From Candidatus Villigracilis adiacens (GTDB lineage Bacteria; Chloroflexota; Anaerolineae; Anaerolineales; Villigracilaceae): a stretch of 64,000 bases of DNA. A program made the translations under genes and the position numbers. The stretch covers positions 620,001 to 684,000 of the forward strand of contig JADJBU010000026.1 of the NCBI GenBank assembly GCA_016703605.1, in the 5' to 3' direction. How positions within the stretch are numbered: position 1 is the first letter of the stretch; each line of letters opens with the position of its first letter. The notes beneath the pieces were generated by a model, which did no database searches, was not told where the DNA came from, and was given only the letters and a program-made list of their open reading frames with translations. Below, one piece after another: positions 32,954-41,013 of the stretch.

Positions 32954-33138
32954 ATTTGTCACGTATGGTTTTTGCAAAGTCGCTTGACATCCCTTTGAAT
33001 TTGCAGCAAGGTTTAACGCGAAAAGCGCAAATTGGGCGAATTTACGCGAAAACCAATTAAGAAATTCGCGACATTCGCCTTTTCGCGAAATTCGCGTTAA
33101 GGTTTTCCTGACTTTGGAAAAGCCATGATTTGTCACGT
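32954..33138 (+). mobile_element. MITE-like palindromic element, copy 2, with 11-bp flanking direct repeats
   Basis: ATTTGTCACGT occurs at 32954-32964 and at 33128-33138 with no mismatch. The element between begins ATGGTTTTTGCAAAGTCGC and ends in the inverted form (reverse complement ATGGCTTTTCCAAAGTC). Inside, TTAACGCGAA and TTCGCGTTAA face each other, so the whole folds as a hairpin. It shares GCAAAGTCGCTTGACA and much of the interior with 325-476, but the flanking repeats differ, as expected of target duplications. The 32894-33210 stretch otherwise holds nothing recognisable. Confidence 0.78.
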
Positions 33139-33210
33139 TTGGGCTATTGACGTTTTCCACTCTTTTCTATATCATGAATAGTACCAACATCAGCAAAGGA
33201 GAGAATTTCC

Positions 33211-34071
33211 ATGAATGAATCCAAAGCAGTTCATGAACGGAAGCATGTCTGGCGCGATGAGATCCTGCTCATCGTCGTCATGTGCGTGTTCGTGGGCATC
33301 GTCTACGCCCTCGATAACGCGCTCAAGCCTCAGTTCACACCATCCACCCTTTTATTGACGGGGGTGTTCCTGGCGCTCGTCCCCGCCTTTATCTGGCTTG
33401 TTTTTTTCTACCTGCAAGACCGCGCCGAACCCGAACCGAAAGGTTTTGTGTTGGGCGTTTTCGCGCTTGGCGGGCTTTTCGCTGCCGCCATCGGCATCCC
33501 AATGACAGACGGCTTGTTCCGCGTTTCTCACTGGCTGTACACCGACGCCCTCACCACCATCATGGGCGGCATTCTTGTGGTCGGCTTTACACAGGAATAC
33601 CTGAAATACGCCGCCGTCCGTTACAGCATCTACAACTCGAGTGAGTTCGACGAACCCACCGACGGCGTGATCTACGCCACCGCCGCAGGGCTGGGATATG
33701 CCACCGTCCTAAACATCAACTTCGTCGTCTCGAACGGCGGCGTGGATTTGGGCTCGGGCATCATTCGCATGGCGGTCGTCGCGCTGGCGCAGGCAGCGTT
33801 CTCCGGCATCACAGGGTATTTCCTCGGGCGGGCAAAATTCGAATCCGAACCGGTCTGGTGGATGCCGCTCGGCATCACGCTCGCGGCAATCTTCAACGGA
33901 TTGTTCAACTGGCTGCAGGGAGCCGTTACCCAGCCCCAAATCACTTTGAGCGGCTCGATAACCCCGACCTGGTTGGGGCTTGTCCTGGCAGCGGTTGTTG
34001 CGCTGGCAACCACGGGGGTCATTCTCTGGCTGGTGCGCCGCAGCATCAAATCCCTTCAGGCAGGGAAGTAG
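33211..34071 (+). CDS. PrsW-family intramembrane protease
   Basis: A 286-residue polytopic membrane protein. PrsW-family elements are visible: DRAEPEPKG near 73-81, TQEYLKYAAV near 129-138 corresponding to the EExxK-type motif, and a D-E-P-x-D-G-x-I-Y-A-x-A-A-G-L-G helix near 148-163. PrsW proteins cleave anti-sigma factors and other membrane proteins. AAAGGAGAG precedes the ATG. It is first in a three-gene operon with a small anchored protein and a secreted serine protease. Confidence 0.85.
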   Translation: MNESKAVHERKHVWRDEILLIVVMCVFVGIVYALDNALKPQFTPSTLLLTGVFLALVPAFIWLVFFYLQDRAEPEPKGFVLGVFALGGLFAAAIGIPMTDGLFRVSHWLYTDALTTIMGGILVVGFTQEYLKYAAVRYSIYNSSEFDEPTDGVIYATAAGLGYATVLNINFVVSNGGVDLGSGIIRMAVVALAQAAFSGITGYFLGRAKFESEPVWWMPLGITLAAIFNGLFNWLQGAVTQPQITLSGSITPTWLGLVLAAVVALATTGVILWLVRRSIKSLQAGK

Positions 34072-34082
34072 GAGAAGCAGAC

Positions 34083-34658
34083 ATGGCTAATAAACAAGGC
34101 TCCCTCGGTGACCGCTTTGCGGAATTCACCGTCATACTCGTCACCGTAATCGCGCTTGCCGCGGGCTGGTTCTATAAATCGGGCGTGGAGAATGCCTCGG
34201 TCCCGTTCGAAGCGGAGGGCGTCAGCGCCCAGGCGCCAAAGGGATGGTTGAGTTCCGAACCCTCCGGCGAGGAATTATTCCGCGCGGTGGACCGCAACTC
34301 CAGCGGGTTTGGCACAACGTACACGATCCGCCAGATCGCGGTTACTTCCGAAGCGACTGCCTCGGAAGTGGCAAGCGCCGTGGCGCTCAAGAACGCGCAG
34401 GAACTGCTCGCCTTCCGCATCCTGGAACAACAGGAGGTTTTGGACAGCAACGGGCGCAGCGCCTTCATGATCGAATATGTGTATGTCGAATCAAACCCCG
34501 ACCTGACCCATGCCGAACTGCCAAGTGTGGTGCGCGGAATGGATTTGGTCTATCTTAACGGCGAACGCGCCCTGGTGGTTTCCTTCCATGCCGATGAAAA
34601 CAATTTCGAACTCGACCTGGAACGGTTCCACACCTTCCTCAAGTCTGTCACCTACTAG
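34083..34658 (+). CDS. Membrane-anchored protein of unknown function
   Basis: A 191-residue protein with a single N-terminal helix (about 15-32) and an exported alpha/beta domain of about 150 residues. No recognised motif; the layout resembles PsbP-like or lipoprotein domains in which a hydrophobic start is followed by a globular sheet. It starts 11 nt after the PrsW stop with AGGAG in front, and ends 15 nt before the serine protease gene, so a shared role at the cell surface is likely. Confidence 0.7.
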   Translation: MANKQGSLGDRFAEFTVILVTVIALAAGWFYKSGVENASVPFEAEGVSAQAPKGWLSSEPSGEELFRAVDRNSSGFGTTYTIRQIAVTSEATASEVASAVALKNAQELLAFRILEQQEVLDSNGRSAFMIEYVYVESNPDLTHAELPSVVRGMDLVYLNGERALVVSFHADENNFELDLERFHTFLKSVTY

Positions 34659-34673
34659 GAAAACGAGGAGAAC

Positions 34674-36314
34674 ATGAAACCCAACTCCCTCAAACATTTC
34701 TTGATATTTGTATCCGTCCTGGCGCTTGCCGCCCTGGCATGTCAGGGCGGAACCCCGGCGCTCGAACCGGTGACGCCTTCCAACGAAAATACGGAAACCT
34801 CCGAAGCGGGCACGTTATCGCAGGCAACCCGGTCGCAGTTGATCGCTGCCACGGTGCAGATCATCGCCCTGCAGGGGGGCAATCCGATCTATGTCGGGTC
34901 GGGCACAGTCCTCAACCCGGGCGGCATGATCCTGACCAATGCGCATGTCGCCAGCCCGACAACCGTCGGCGCCCCCGAACTGGAACCCGATACGCTGGTC
35001 GTGGCAGTCGTCGTTTCGGAAGATAAACCCGCAGTACCTTCCTACATTGCAAATGTCCTTGCGGTGGACGGTTTCCTCGACCTGGCAGTCATTCAAATCG
35101 TCTCCACCGTGGACGGTTCGACCGTCAGCGCCGGAAGTTTGAACCTGCCCTATGTAGACCTCCAGAATTCGGACAACGTGCATGTGGGCGACAATATCAA
35201 TATTTTCGGTTTCCCCTCCATCGGCGGCAACACCATCACCTTTACCCAGGGAACCGTTTCCGGCTTTTCGTCGGAAGACCAGATCGGCGACCGCGCCTGG
35301 ATCAAAACCGACGCAACGATCTCCGGCGGTAATTCGGGCGGTCTCGCAGCGGATAATAACGGCAACATCATCGGCGTCCCGACCATTGCCGCATCCAGCC
35401 GCGAAGCGGAGACCTCCGACTGCCGCGTCATTCAGGATACCAACAGCGACGGCGTAGTCGACCAGAACGATAGCTGCGTTCCCATCGGCGGCTTCTTGAA
35501 CGGCATCCGCCCGGTAAACCTTGCCCTGCCGCTGATCGAAGCCGCGCAGGGAGGGAAACAATACACAAGCCCATTCAGAACCCCGGGTACGGTCGGCAAC
35601 CCGGGCAGTGGAAGCGAATCCGCGACGAATTTCATTTGGCTCGATACCTCTGAAAGCGGCTCGCAGGGATGCAAATTCAACGACACGCCCGTAAACGACT
35701 ACGGCTCTTCGGCGATGTGCATTGCCGCCGGGTTCGAATACAGCGGCATGACAGACGGCGAATTGGTGCTTGAGCGCTGGTATTTGAACGGCGAACAGGC
35801 AGCTGAATATAGTTACGCCTGGGAGTGGGGCGAAAGCGGCTTGTTCGGAACCATCCTCCCGAACGATGGCAACCCGATGCCCGCCGGAAACTACCGCCTT
35901 GAACTGTTCGCCGGCGATGCGCTCACCGCAATGGGCAACTCCAATGAAGTAGCCGTCAGCGGCGGCGGGAGCGGCGGACAGACTCAGCAGCCTTCCAGCG
36001 GCGACACGATCACCGTCTACGGGCTGATCTACGATGCCTCGACCAACAAACCGATCTCCGGCGCGTTCGTCTTCGTCCTGACGCCGGGAACCACCTACGA
36101 AGAATGGCAGGCTTCCAACTTCAACGAGAGCTATGTCAATGCATATCTCGAAACCGGCGCCAATGGGCAATACGAGATCAACGGCATCCCGCGCGATACC
36201 GAGTTCACCCTCGTCTTCGCCGCGCAAGGGTACTACGACTCGTACGCCGACAATCTCATCGCCGGTCCGAACGACCCGGACCTGAACGAGATCAATGTCG
36301 GGCTGACCAAGTAA
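34674..36314 (+). CDS. Trypsin-like serine protease lipoprotein
   Basis: A 546-residue exported protein with lipobox LAALAC (Cys23). The chymotrypsin-fold protease spans about 50-290, with the triad His91 in TNAHV, Asp136 in FLDLAV and Ser221 in GGNSGG. A loop near 250-275 (DTNSDGVVDQND) looks like a calcium-binding dockerin-type turn. The middle part (300-445) is an uncharacterised beta-rich module, and the C-terminal ~95 residues form a carboxypeptidase-regulatory-like beta sandwich. Third gene of the PrsW operon. Confidence 0.88.
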   Translation: MKPNSLKHFLIFVSVLALAALACQGGTPALEPVTPSNENTETSEAGTLSQATRSQLIAATVQIIALQGGNPIYVGSGTVLNPGGMILTNAHVASPTTVGAPELEPDTLVVAVVVSEDKPAVPSYIANVLAVDGFLDLAVIQIVSTVDGSTVSAGSLNLPYVDLQNSDNVHVGDNINIFGFPSIGGNTITFTQGTVSGFSSEDQIGDRAWIKTDATISGGNSGGLAADNNGNIIGVPTIAASSREAETSDCRVIQDTNSDGVVDQNDSCVPIGGFLNGIRPVNLALPLIEAAQGGKQYTSPFRTPGTVGNPGSGSESATNFIWLDTSESGSQGCKFNDTPVNDYGSSAMCIAAGFEYSGMTDGELVLERWYLNGEQAAEYSYAWEWGESGLFGTILPNDGNPMPAGNYRLELFAGDALTAMGNSNEVAVSGGGSGGQTQQPSSGDTITVYGLIYDASTNKPISGAFVFVLTPGTTYEEWQASNFNESYVNAYLETGANGQYEINGIPRDTEFTLVFAAQGYYDSYADNLIAGPNDPDLNEINVGLTK

Positions 36315-36334
36315 GAATAGCAAGTGGAAAGTGG

Positions 36335-36368
36335 AAAGCGCCCCTGAGACATCAGGGGCGCTTTTTTT
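36335..36368 (+). terminator. Terminator after the serine protease operon
   Basis: AAAGCGCCCCTGA, 4-nt loop, TCAGGGGCGCTTT, then TTTT. The strongest hairpin in this part of the window. A further minihairpin ACGACTTTAGTCGT follows at 36391-36404. Confidence 0.93.
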
Positions 36369-36449
36369 CATAACGTCTTATTACGTAGTAACGACTTTAG
36401 TCGTGTTATACCGGGCAAGGGTGACTGAATTCACCACTACAAGGCGCGG

Positions 36450-37307
36450 CTATTTTTCCTTCTCCCCGCTGATCTTCATCCATGTTTTCTTCATCGTCAA
36501 GGCATCCTCCTCCATGATGGGGCTTTCGCAGAGAACGCGCCCGCCGCAGCCGAAATCGTTCAGGGCTTTGAAGAGCGCCTTGAGATTCAGATCTGCTTCG
36601 GCGAGGGGCAGGTGGTTCTTCTCCCCCTTCGGTCCATACTCGATGCCGGAGAGATGGATGTGCAAACGCTTCAAGGCGGCGGTCCCCAAATTCTTCCCAT
36701 AGCGGTCCAGCAGGCGCGACCATTCATCGTAGGTATTCATCGAGCCGTCGCCGGGACGGGCGTGAAGGTGGGCAAAGTCGAGGCAGGGCTGAACCATGTC
36801 CACGGCTTTGCTCATCGCCAGCGCGTCTTCGAACGAACCGAGCATGGCAGACTTGCCCATCGTCTCAGGACGCAGGGTCACGTTGTCGCCGTTCTTCTGC
36901 AATTCCTTCACGCATCCTTCAAGGCGCGGAAGCGCGGTCTTCAAGACCTCAGCGGGGTCATTGCCAAAATACGAGCCGGGATGAAAGATAATGTCCGTCG
37001 CACCCGCAAGATATCCGTAATGCGCCGCATCCATCAGGCGTTTGCGCGATTTGGGCCACTCGTCCTTTTCCGCGTTCAGGTTGATGAAATACGGCGCATG
37101 GACACTCAACGCGACGGAATTTTCCTCCCCTGTGGCTTTGATCGCCGCGCAGGTCGCCTCGCTCACGCGGACCGATTGCACCCAGCCCAATTCGAGCGTA
37201 TCCAAGCCGATGCTTTTACTGAATGCGATCGCGCCGACTGTGCCGCCGGGTTTCCTGGGCGTTCCAGAAGGTGAACCGACGGTTCCGAATTTGAAGGAAA
37301 GGGACAT
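36450..37307 (-). CDS. Endonuclease IV-like TIM-barrel protein
   Basis: A 285-residue protein of the AP endonuclease 2 / xylose isomerase-like TIM-barrel family. Metal-ligand segments appear in order: LSVHAPYFINL near 67-77, DIIFHPGSY near 103-111, TLRPETMG, LDFAHLHARPGD near 176-187, LKRLHIHLSG near 213-222 and CESPIME. These match the His/Glu/Asp zinc ligands of endonuclease IV, so abasic-site cleavage is likely. There is no obvious Shine-Dalgarno. Confidence 0.82.
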   Translation of the reverse strand: MSLSFKFGTVGSPSGTPRKPGGTVGAIAFSKSIGLDTLELGWVQSVRVSEATCAAIKATGEENSVALSVHAPYFINLNAEKDEWPKSRKRLMDAAHYGYLAGATDIIFHPGSYFGNDPAEVLKTALPRLEGCVKELQKNGDNVTLRPETMGKSAMLGSFEDALAMSKAVDMVQPCLDFAHLHARPGDGSMNTYDEWSRLLDRYGKNLGTAALKRLHIHLSGIEYGPKGEKNHLPLAEADLNLKALFKALNDFGCGGRVLCESPIMEEDALTMKKTWMKISGEKEK

Positions 37308-37373
37308 GGGGGGCTCCGGGGGGGTGAGTAACGAGATACGAGTTACAAGTTACGAGGTGAGTAAAATCGAAAA

Positions 37374-37760
37374 TCAAAAATCGTAAATTGCCATGAGTTT
37401 TTCCCACAACGGCGGACCGAGGATGAGCAAGCCGACGAGGATGGCGGCTAACGCAGCGACGAGGACCGCTGCCGCGCCCACGTCCTTACCCGCTTTGGCG
37501 AGGGGATGATGTTCCTGGGTGGCAAGGTCCACGACGGATTCGATGGCGGTGTTGATGAATTCGGCGGTGAATACCAGGGCGGCAGTCAGGACGATGATCG
37601 CCCAATCTTGCAGCGACAGGTCCAGCCATAAGCCGAGAAAGAAGACGACGGTGGCGATCAGGCTGTGAATCCAGGCGTTGCGCTGGGTGCGCAAAACGTA
37701 GCCCCAGCCTTGAAAGGCATAATGAAAGGCGCGGACGCGGGATAGAAAAAATTCCTTCAC
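37374..37760 (-). CDS. dgkA: Diacylglycerol/undecaprenol kinase family protein
   Basis: A 128-residue three-helix membrane kinase. The family motif A-E-F-I-N-T-A-I-E-S-V-V-D is at about 67-79 and a second catalytic stretch reads A-K-D-V-G-A-A-A-V-L. GTG at 37758-37760 was chosen: it has AGGAA at the right distance and lies 2 nt after ybeY, whereas the upstream ATG would overlap ybeY by 64 nt. In many bacteria dgkA follows pgpH and ybeY, as here. Confidence 0.9.
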   Translation of the reverse strand: MKEFFLSRVRAFHYAFQGWGYVLRTQRNAWIHSLIATVVFFLGLWLDLSLQDWAIIVLTAALVFTAEFINTAIESVVDLATQEHHPLAKAGKDVGAAAVLVAALAAILVGLLILGPPLWEKLMAIYDF

Positions 37761-37762
37761 GG

Positions 37763-38230
37763 TTATTCCTGAATCTGGATGCGTGACAAGCCGAGTCTTT
37801 CCAGCACCCTGGCTTGTTCCGCCCACATGACGGCTTTTTCTTCGTCGGTGCTGTGGTCGTAACCGAGCAGATGCAAAACGCCGTGGACGACGAGCAATTG
37901 CGCTTCGGCTTCGACGGGATGACCGGCATTCTGCGCCTGCTGCATGGCGCGGGGAATCGAAATGGCGATGTCGCCGAGGTAAAGCGACTCGGTCTCCGGG
38001 TCGGTTTCGGCGGCGGGGAAGGAGAGGACGTCTGTGGGAGAGTCCACGCCGAGGTAGTCGAGATTCAGCTCGTGGAGATGGCGGTCGTCGCTCAGGACGA
38101 TGGATAAATCTCCGTGGGTAGAATCAAGCCCGGGCGGGGAAAGAGGCGGGACGAGTTCAAGAGTCAACAATGCGGCGCGTTCGAGCAGCGCGGCGTCGGG
38201 GAAATCCATTTGATTATCAATGTGAATCAT
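37763..38230 (-). CDS. ybeY: Endoribonuclease YbeY
   Basis: A 155-residue rRNA maturation and quality-control nuclease. The zinc-binding H-G-V-L-H-L-L-G-Y-D-H motif (His116, His120, His126) is intact, preceded by the conserved L-N-L-D-Y-L-G-V-D-S-P-T-D-V-L-S-F-P block (55-72). The start overlaps the pgpH stop by 4 nt. Confidence 0.95.
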   Translation of the reverse strand: MIHIDNQMDFPDAALLERAALLTLELVPPLSPPGLDSTHGDLSIVLSDDRHLHELNLDYLGVDSPTDVLSFPAAETDPETESLYLGDIAISIPRAMQQAQNAGHPVEAEAQLLVVHGVLHLLGYDHSTDEEKAVMWAEQARVLERLGLSRIQIQE

Positions 38231-40338
38231 TTTTCTTTTCTCGCGGAGAGCAGGGTGGTGTCCTGGTCTGGGACGGCGGCTTTGGGGTATTGGATGCGCG
38301 GGTGATAGGTTCCGCGCAGGGTGGTGACGAAGGATTCGGTGATGAGGTTGAGGTCGCGCAGGGTGAGCAGGGTGTCGTCGAGCTGGTTGTGTTTTTGCAC
38401 GGTCTGGATGACGCTGGCGACGAGGGCGCGGATATCTTCGTCGGTGGCGGGGCGTTCGGCGCGGGCGCGGGCTTCGGAAGCGTCGGCAAGCATGAGCAGG
38501 GCGGTTTCGCGCGAGGCGGGACGCGGACCGGGGTAGCGGAATTTTTCGATGTTCACTTTTGTCACATCGCCGCCAGCCGCCTCCATTGCCTGGTTGTATT
38601 GGTAGTTGGTGATCAATGTGCCGTGATGCTCGAGGATGAAATCGTGCAGGCGGTTCGGCAGGCGGTGCTTCTTCGCCAACTGCACGCCGTCGGTGACGTG
38701 GCGGATGATGGTGGCGGAGACTTCTTCGGGGTTGGCGTCTTTATGGGCGTTGATACTGCCCTGCACCTGGTTCTCGATGAAGAAATTCGGGTTGAGCGCC
38801 TTGCCGATGTCGTGAAATAACGCGCCCACGCGGGTGAGCAGCGGGTCGGCGCCGATCTTTTCGGCGGCTTGCTCGGCAAGGTTGGCGACCTGCAGGCTGT
38901 GCTGGTAGGTTCCGGGGGCGTTGCGTAAAAAGAATTGCAGGAGCGGGTAATCGGGGCGGGAAATATCCAGCAGTTGAAGCGCGGTGGTCAGACCGAGCAT
39001 TTGGGCAAGGATGAATTGAAGCAGGAGGGCGATACTTGCGGATGCCAGCCCGGCAAGCGCGATCACGCCGATATATTGGATAATGCCGAGCCAGTCGAGG
39101 GTAATGAGCGGAATGCGAAACGCAAGCAGCGCCGCCGCGCCCGAGAGTGAGATGGCAAGCCCTGCCAGGAGGAAACCCCAAAAACGGCGGGCGGGTCCCA
39201 ATACGAGCAGCCCCATCAGGGATGAGAACATGTAATAGGGGATCAGGTCGTAGGAGTTGGGCAGCCCATAGGCGGCAAGGATTGCCAGCGGAATCGAAAA
39301 AACCAGACCGATCTCGATGTTGAATAATGCGGTAAAGAGCAATGCCGCGGCTTGAATGGGGTATCCGTAGGGGGCAAGCGTGCGCCCGGCGAATAAACGC
39401 GCGCCAACAAGAAAGAGGATGAAAACCAGCGCGATGATGACAAGGTTGCGGGGGTTGTTGAGGAAAACCGCGCGGGGACGGCGGTAAAAATAAATGGGAA
39501 CGAAAGCGGCTGATAAGAGAACCATGGCTCCCACGGCGGCGATATCCTCCCAGCGCTGTCCGGGTCGGATCATGCCCAGTTGCTGGAAGGCTTCCATATC
39601 CGCCGGGGTGATGATCTCGCCGGAAGGGACGATGGTCTCGCCCGCCTTGTAGGTTTGGACGATGGGCTGGACGGAATCGCGCGCGGTCTTTTTGGCGGCG
39701 TCGGTCAGTTCCTGGCTGAAGAAACTGTTCGGCACGACAAAGGGCGTCACCAATTCCGTCACCAGTTCGGATTGCTGTTCGTTGAAGGTGAGGCTGACAA
39801 GGGATGAGATTCCCGCCTGCGTTGACTCGACCTTGTCTTCGTAGATGGCGCGGCGCATAACCTGCTCCAGCACGCGTACGGCTTCGGCTTGTACGGCGTC
39901 CCAGCGGATGGAGGAAATGTTGAGAAGGTAATCCACTGTTTCGGGCTTGAGGCGCAGGTCGCTCAATGCCAGCAGGCTGGTTTCCTTTTCGGCGAGCGTC
40001 GCTTCGATATCATCCCTGATGGAGGCGATATTTTGCAGCGATGTGCGCAAGCGTTCGATCTGTTCGCGGGCGATGGCGGGGTCGGGGGAACTGTAGACCG
40101 GCTGGACGGCGCTCTCCGCCGCCTTGCGCGCCTCTTCGGTGCGGACCTCGCTGACGTATTCGATGTCGCGCGGCGATTGAATGGTGTTTTGCGCCACATC
40201 CCCCTCGCCGGTGGTTTGGAGGCTGGGGTTCAACCCCAGCGGTGAGATGAGAATACCGAACGATGCCAGACCGACAAGGACGATCAGGCTTGCCTGTAAC
40301 AAGCGAGTCGAACGGGAAGCGGGAACTCGCGGGGTCAT
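38227..40338 (-). CDS. pgpH: 7TM-HD phosphohydrolase, PgpH family
   Basis: A 703-residue membrane protein. An N-terminal helix is followed by the extracytoplasmic 7TMR-HDED domain (about 40-260), seven transmembrane helices (about 265-465) and a cytoplasmic HD domain. The metal site includes H-S-L-Q-V near 476 and HDIGK with His509-Asp510, then HVTDG and the H-H-G-T motif. Characterised relatives hydrolyse cyclic di-AMP. The pgpH-ybeY-dgkA order is as in other bacteria. Three tandem hairpin repeats lie just upstream of the start codon. Confidence 0.92.
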   Translation of the reverse strand: MTPRVPASRSTRLLQASLIVLVGLASFGILISPLGLNPSLQTTGEGDVAQNTIQSPRDIEYVSEVRTEEARKAAESAVQPVYSSPDPAIAREQIERLRTSLQNIASIRDDIEATLAEKETSLLALSDLRLKPETVDYLLNISSIRWDAVQAEAVRVLEQVMRRAIYEDKVESTQAGISSLVSLTFNEQQSELVTELVTPFVVPNSFFSQELTDAAKKTARDSVQPIVQTYKAGETIVPSGEIITPADMEAFQQLGMIRPGQRWEDIAAVGAMVLLSAAFVPIYFYRRPRAVFLNNPRNLVIIALVFILFLVGARLFAGRTLAPYGYPIQAAALLFTALFNIEIGLVFSIPLAILAAYGLPNSYDLIPYYMFSSLMGLLVLGPARRFWGFLLAGLAISLSGAAALLAFRIPLITLDWLGIIQYIGVIALAGLASASIALLLQFILAQMLGLTTALQLLDISRPDYPLLQFFLRNAPGTYQHSLQVANLAEQAAEKIGADPLLTRVGALFHDIGKALNPNFFIENQVQGSINAHKDANPEEVSATIIRHVTDGVQLAKKHRLPNRLHDFILEHHGTLITNYQYNQAMEAAGGDVTKVNIEKFRYPGPRPASRETALLMLADASEARARAERPATDEDIRALVASVIQTVQKHNQLDDTLLTLRDLNLITESFVTTLRGTYHPRIQYPKAAVPDQDTTLLSARKEK

Positions 40339-40346
40339 TTGAGGGT

Positions 40347-40500
40347 TTCGGAGCCAACGATTTCTGTCGTTGGCAGTCCAAAGTCAGGGGGTTCGGAGTC
40401 AACGACTCCCGTCGTTGGCAGTTCAAAATCAGGAGGAGATTCGGAGTCGACGACTCCTGTCGTTGACTTGTCGTTGACAGCCCAAATCCAAAATCGGGAG
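40347..40500. repeat. Three tandem hairpin-forming repeats (TTCGGAGYC...GTCGTTGGC)
   Basis: Units start at 40347, 40392 and 40440 (45- and 48-bp spacing). Each contains a stem such as CCAACGATTTCTGTCGTTGG, TCAACGACTCCCGTCGTTGG or GTCGACGACTCCTGTCGTTGAC, then an AAAATC-type tail. They lie in the 5' flank of pgpH and downstream of the GatB/YqeY gene. Confidence 0.7.
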
Positions 40501-40515
40501 ATTTTGGACCCCGAA

Positions 40516-40962
40516 TTATTTCGCAAGCAATTCCTTAACCGTCGCGCTGATGGCGTCGTTGGGGGCGCGTCCGGCTACCTTGGGCATGACGACTTTCATG
40601 ACCTTGCCCATGTCGCTGGGGGCGGCGGCTCCGGTCTCGGCGATGGCGGCTTGCACCAGCGCGCGCAGTTCTTCGGCGGGCATGGCTTGGGGAAGGAATT
40701 CCTCCAGCACCTTGATCTCGGATTCGTTCTCCGCGACCAAATCGCTTCGATTGGCTTTCTTCGCCTCTTCCAACGCCTCGCGCCGGTTCTTGACCTCTTT
40801 CTGGATCAAGGCTGTAACCGCGGTTTCGTCGAGTTCGACGCGCTTATCCACTTCCACTTGTTTGACGGCAGCCAGAACCATGCGCACCGTGCGCTTGCGG
40901 ACTTCATCGCCGCTCTTCATGGCGGATTTCATTGACTCGTTGAGTTTTGCTTTTGTATCCAT
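40516..40962 (-). CDS. GatB/YqeY domain-containing protein
   Basis: A 148-residue helical protein of the GatB/YqeY family, related to the tail domain of the tRNA-dependent amidotransferase. The N-terminal M-K-S-G-D-x-x-R-K-R-T-V-R-M-V-L-A-A helix and the C-terminal D-M-G-K-V-M-K-V-V-M-P-K-V-A-G-R-A block are intact. The start at 40962 is supported by a -10 box 7 nt upstream. Confidence 0.93.
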   Translation of the reverse strand: MDTKAKLNESMKSAMKSGDEVRKRTVRMVLAAVKQVEVDKRVELDETAVTALIQKEVKNRREALEEAKKANRSDLVAENESEIKVLEEFLPQAMPAEELRALVQAAIAETGAAAPSDMGKVMKVVMPKVAGRAPNDAISATVKELLAK

Positions 40963-40969
40963 GAGGTTG

Positions 40970-40975
40970 ATTATA
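40970..40975 (-). promoter_or_regulatory. -10 box of a leaderless promoter
   Basis: TATAAT on the minus strand ends 7 nt before the ATG at 40962. Confidence 0.6.
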
Positions 40976-41013
40976 CCTTTCTTGGGGTAATGCGCCCGTC
41001 TCACACATTTATG

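Noticed and set aside
34815..36371. Long minus-strand open frame opposite the serine protease gene
   Set aside because: It is antisense to a gene with clear catalytic motifs and crosses its terminator, and its translation has no recognisable domain.
37761..37826. Longer dgkA start at 37826
   Set aside because: It would overlap ybeY by 64 nt. The GTG at 37760 has AGGAA upstream and sits 2 nt after ybeY.
40339..40935. Plus-strand ORF with S-E-S-T-T-P-V-V repeats
   Set aside because: It is the translation of the tandem hairpin repeats continuing antisense to the GatB/YqeY gene, with no start signal.
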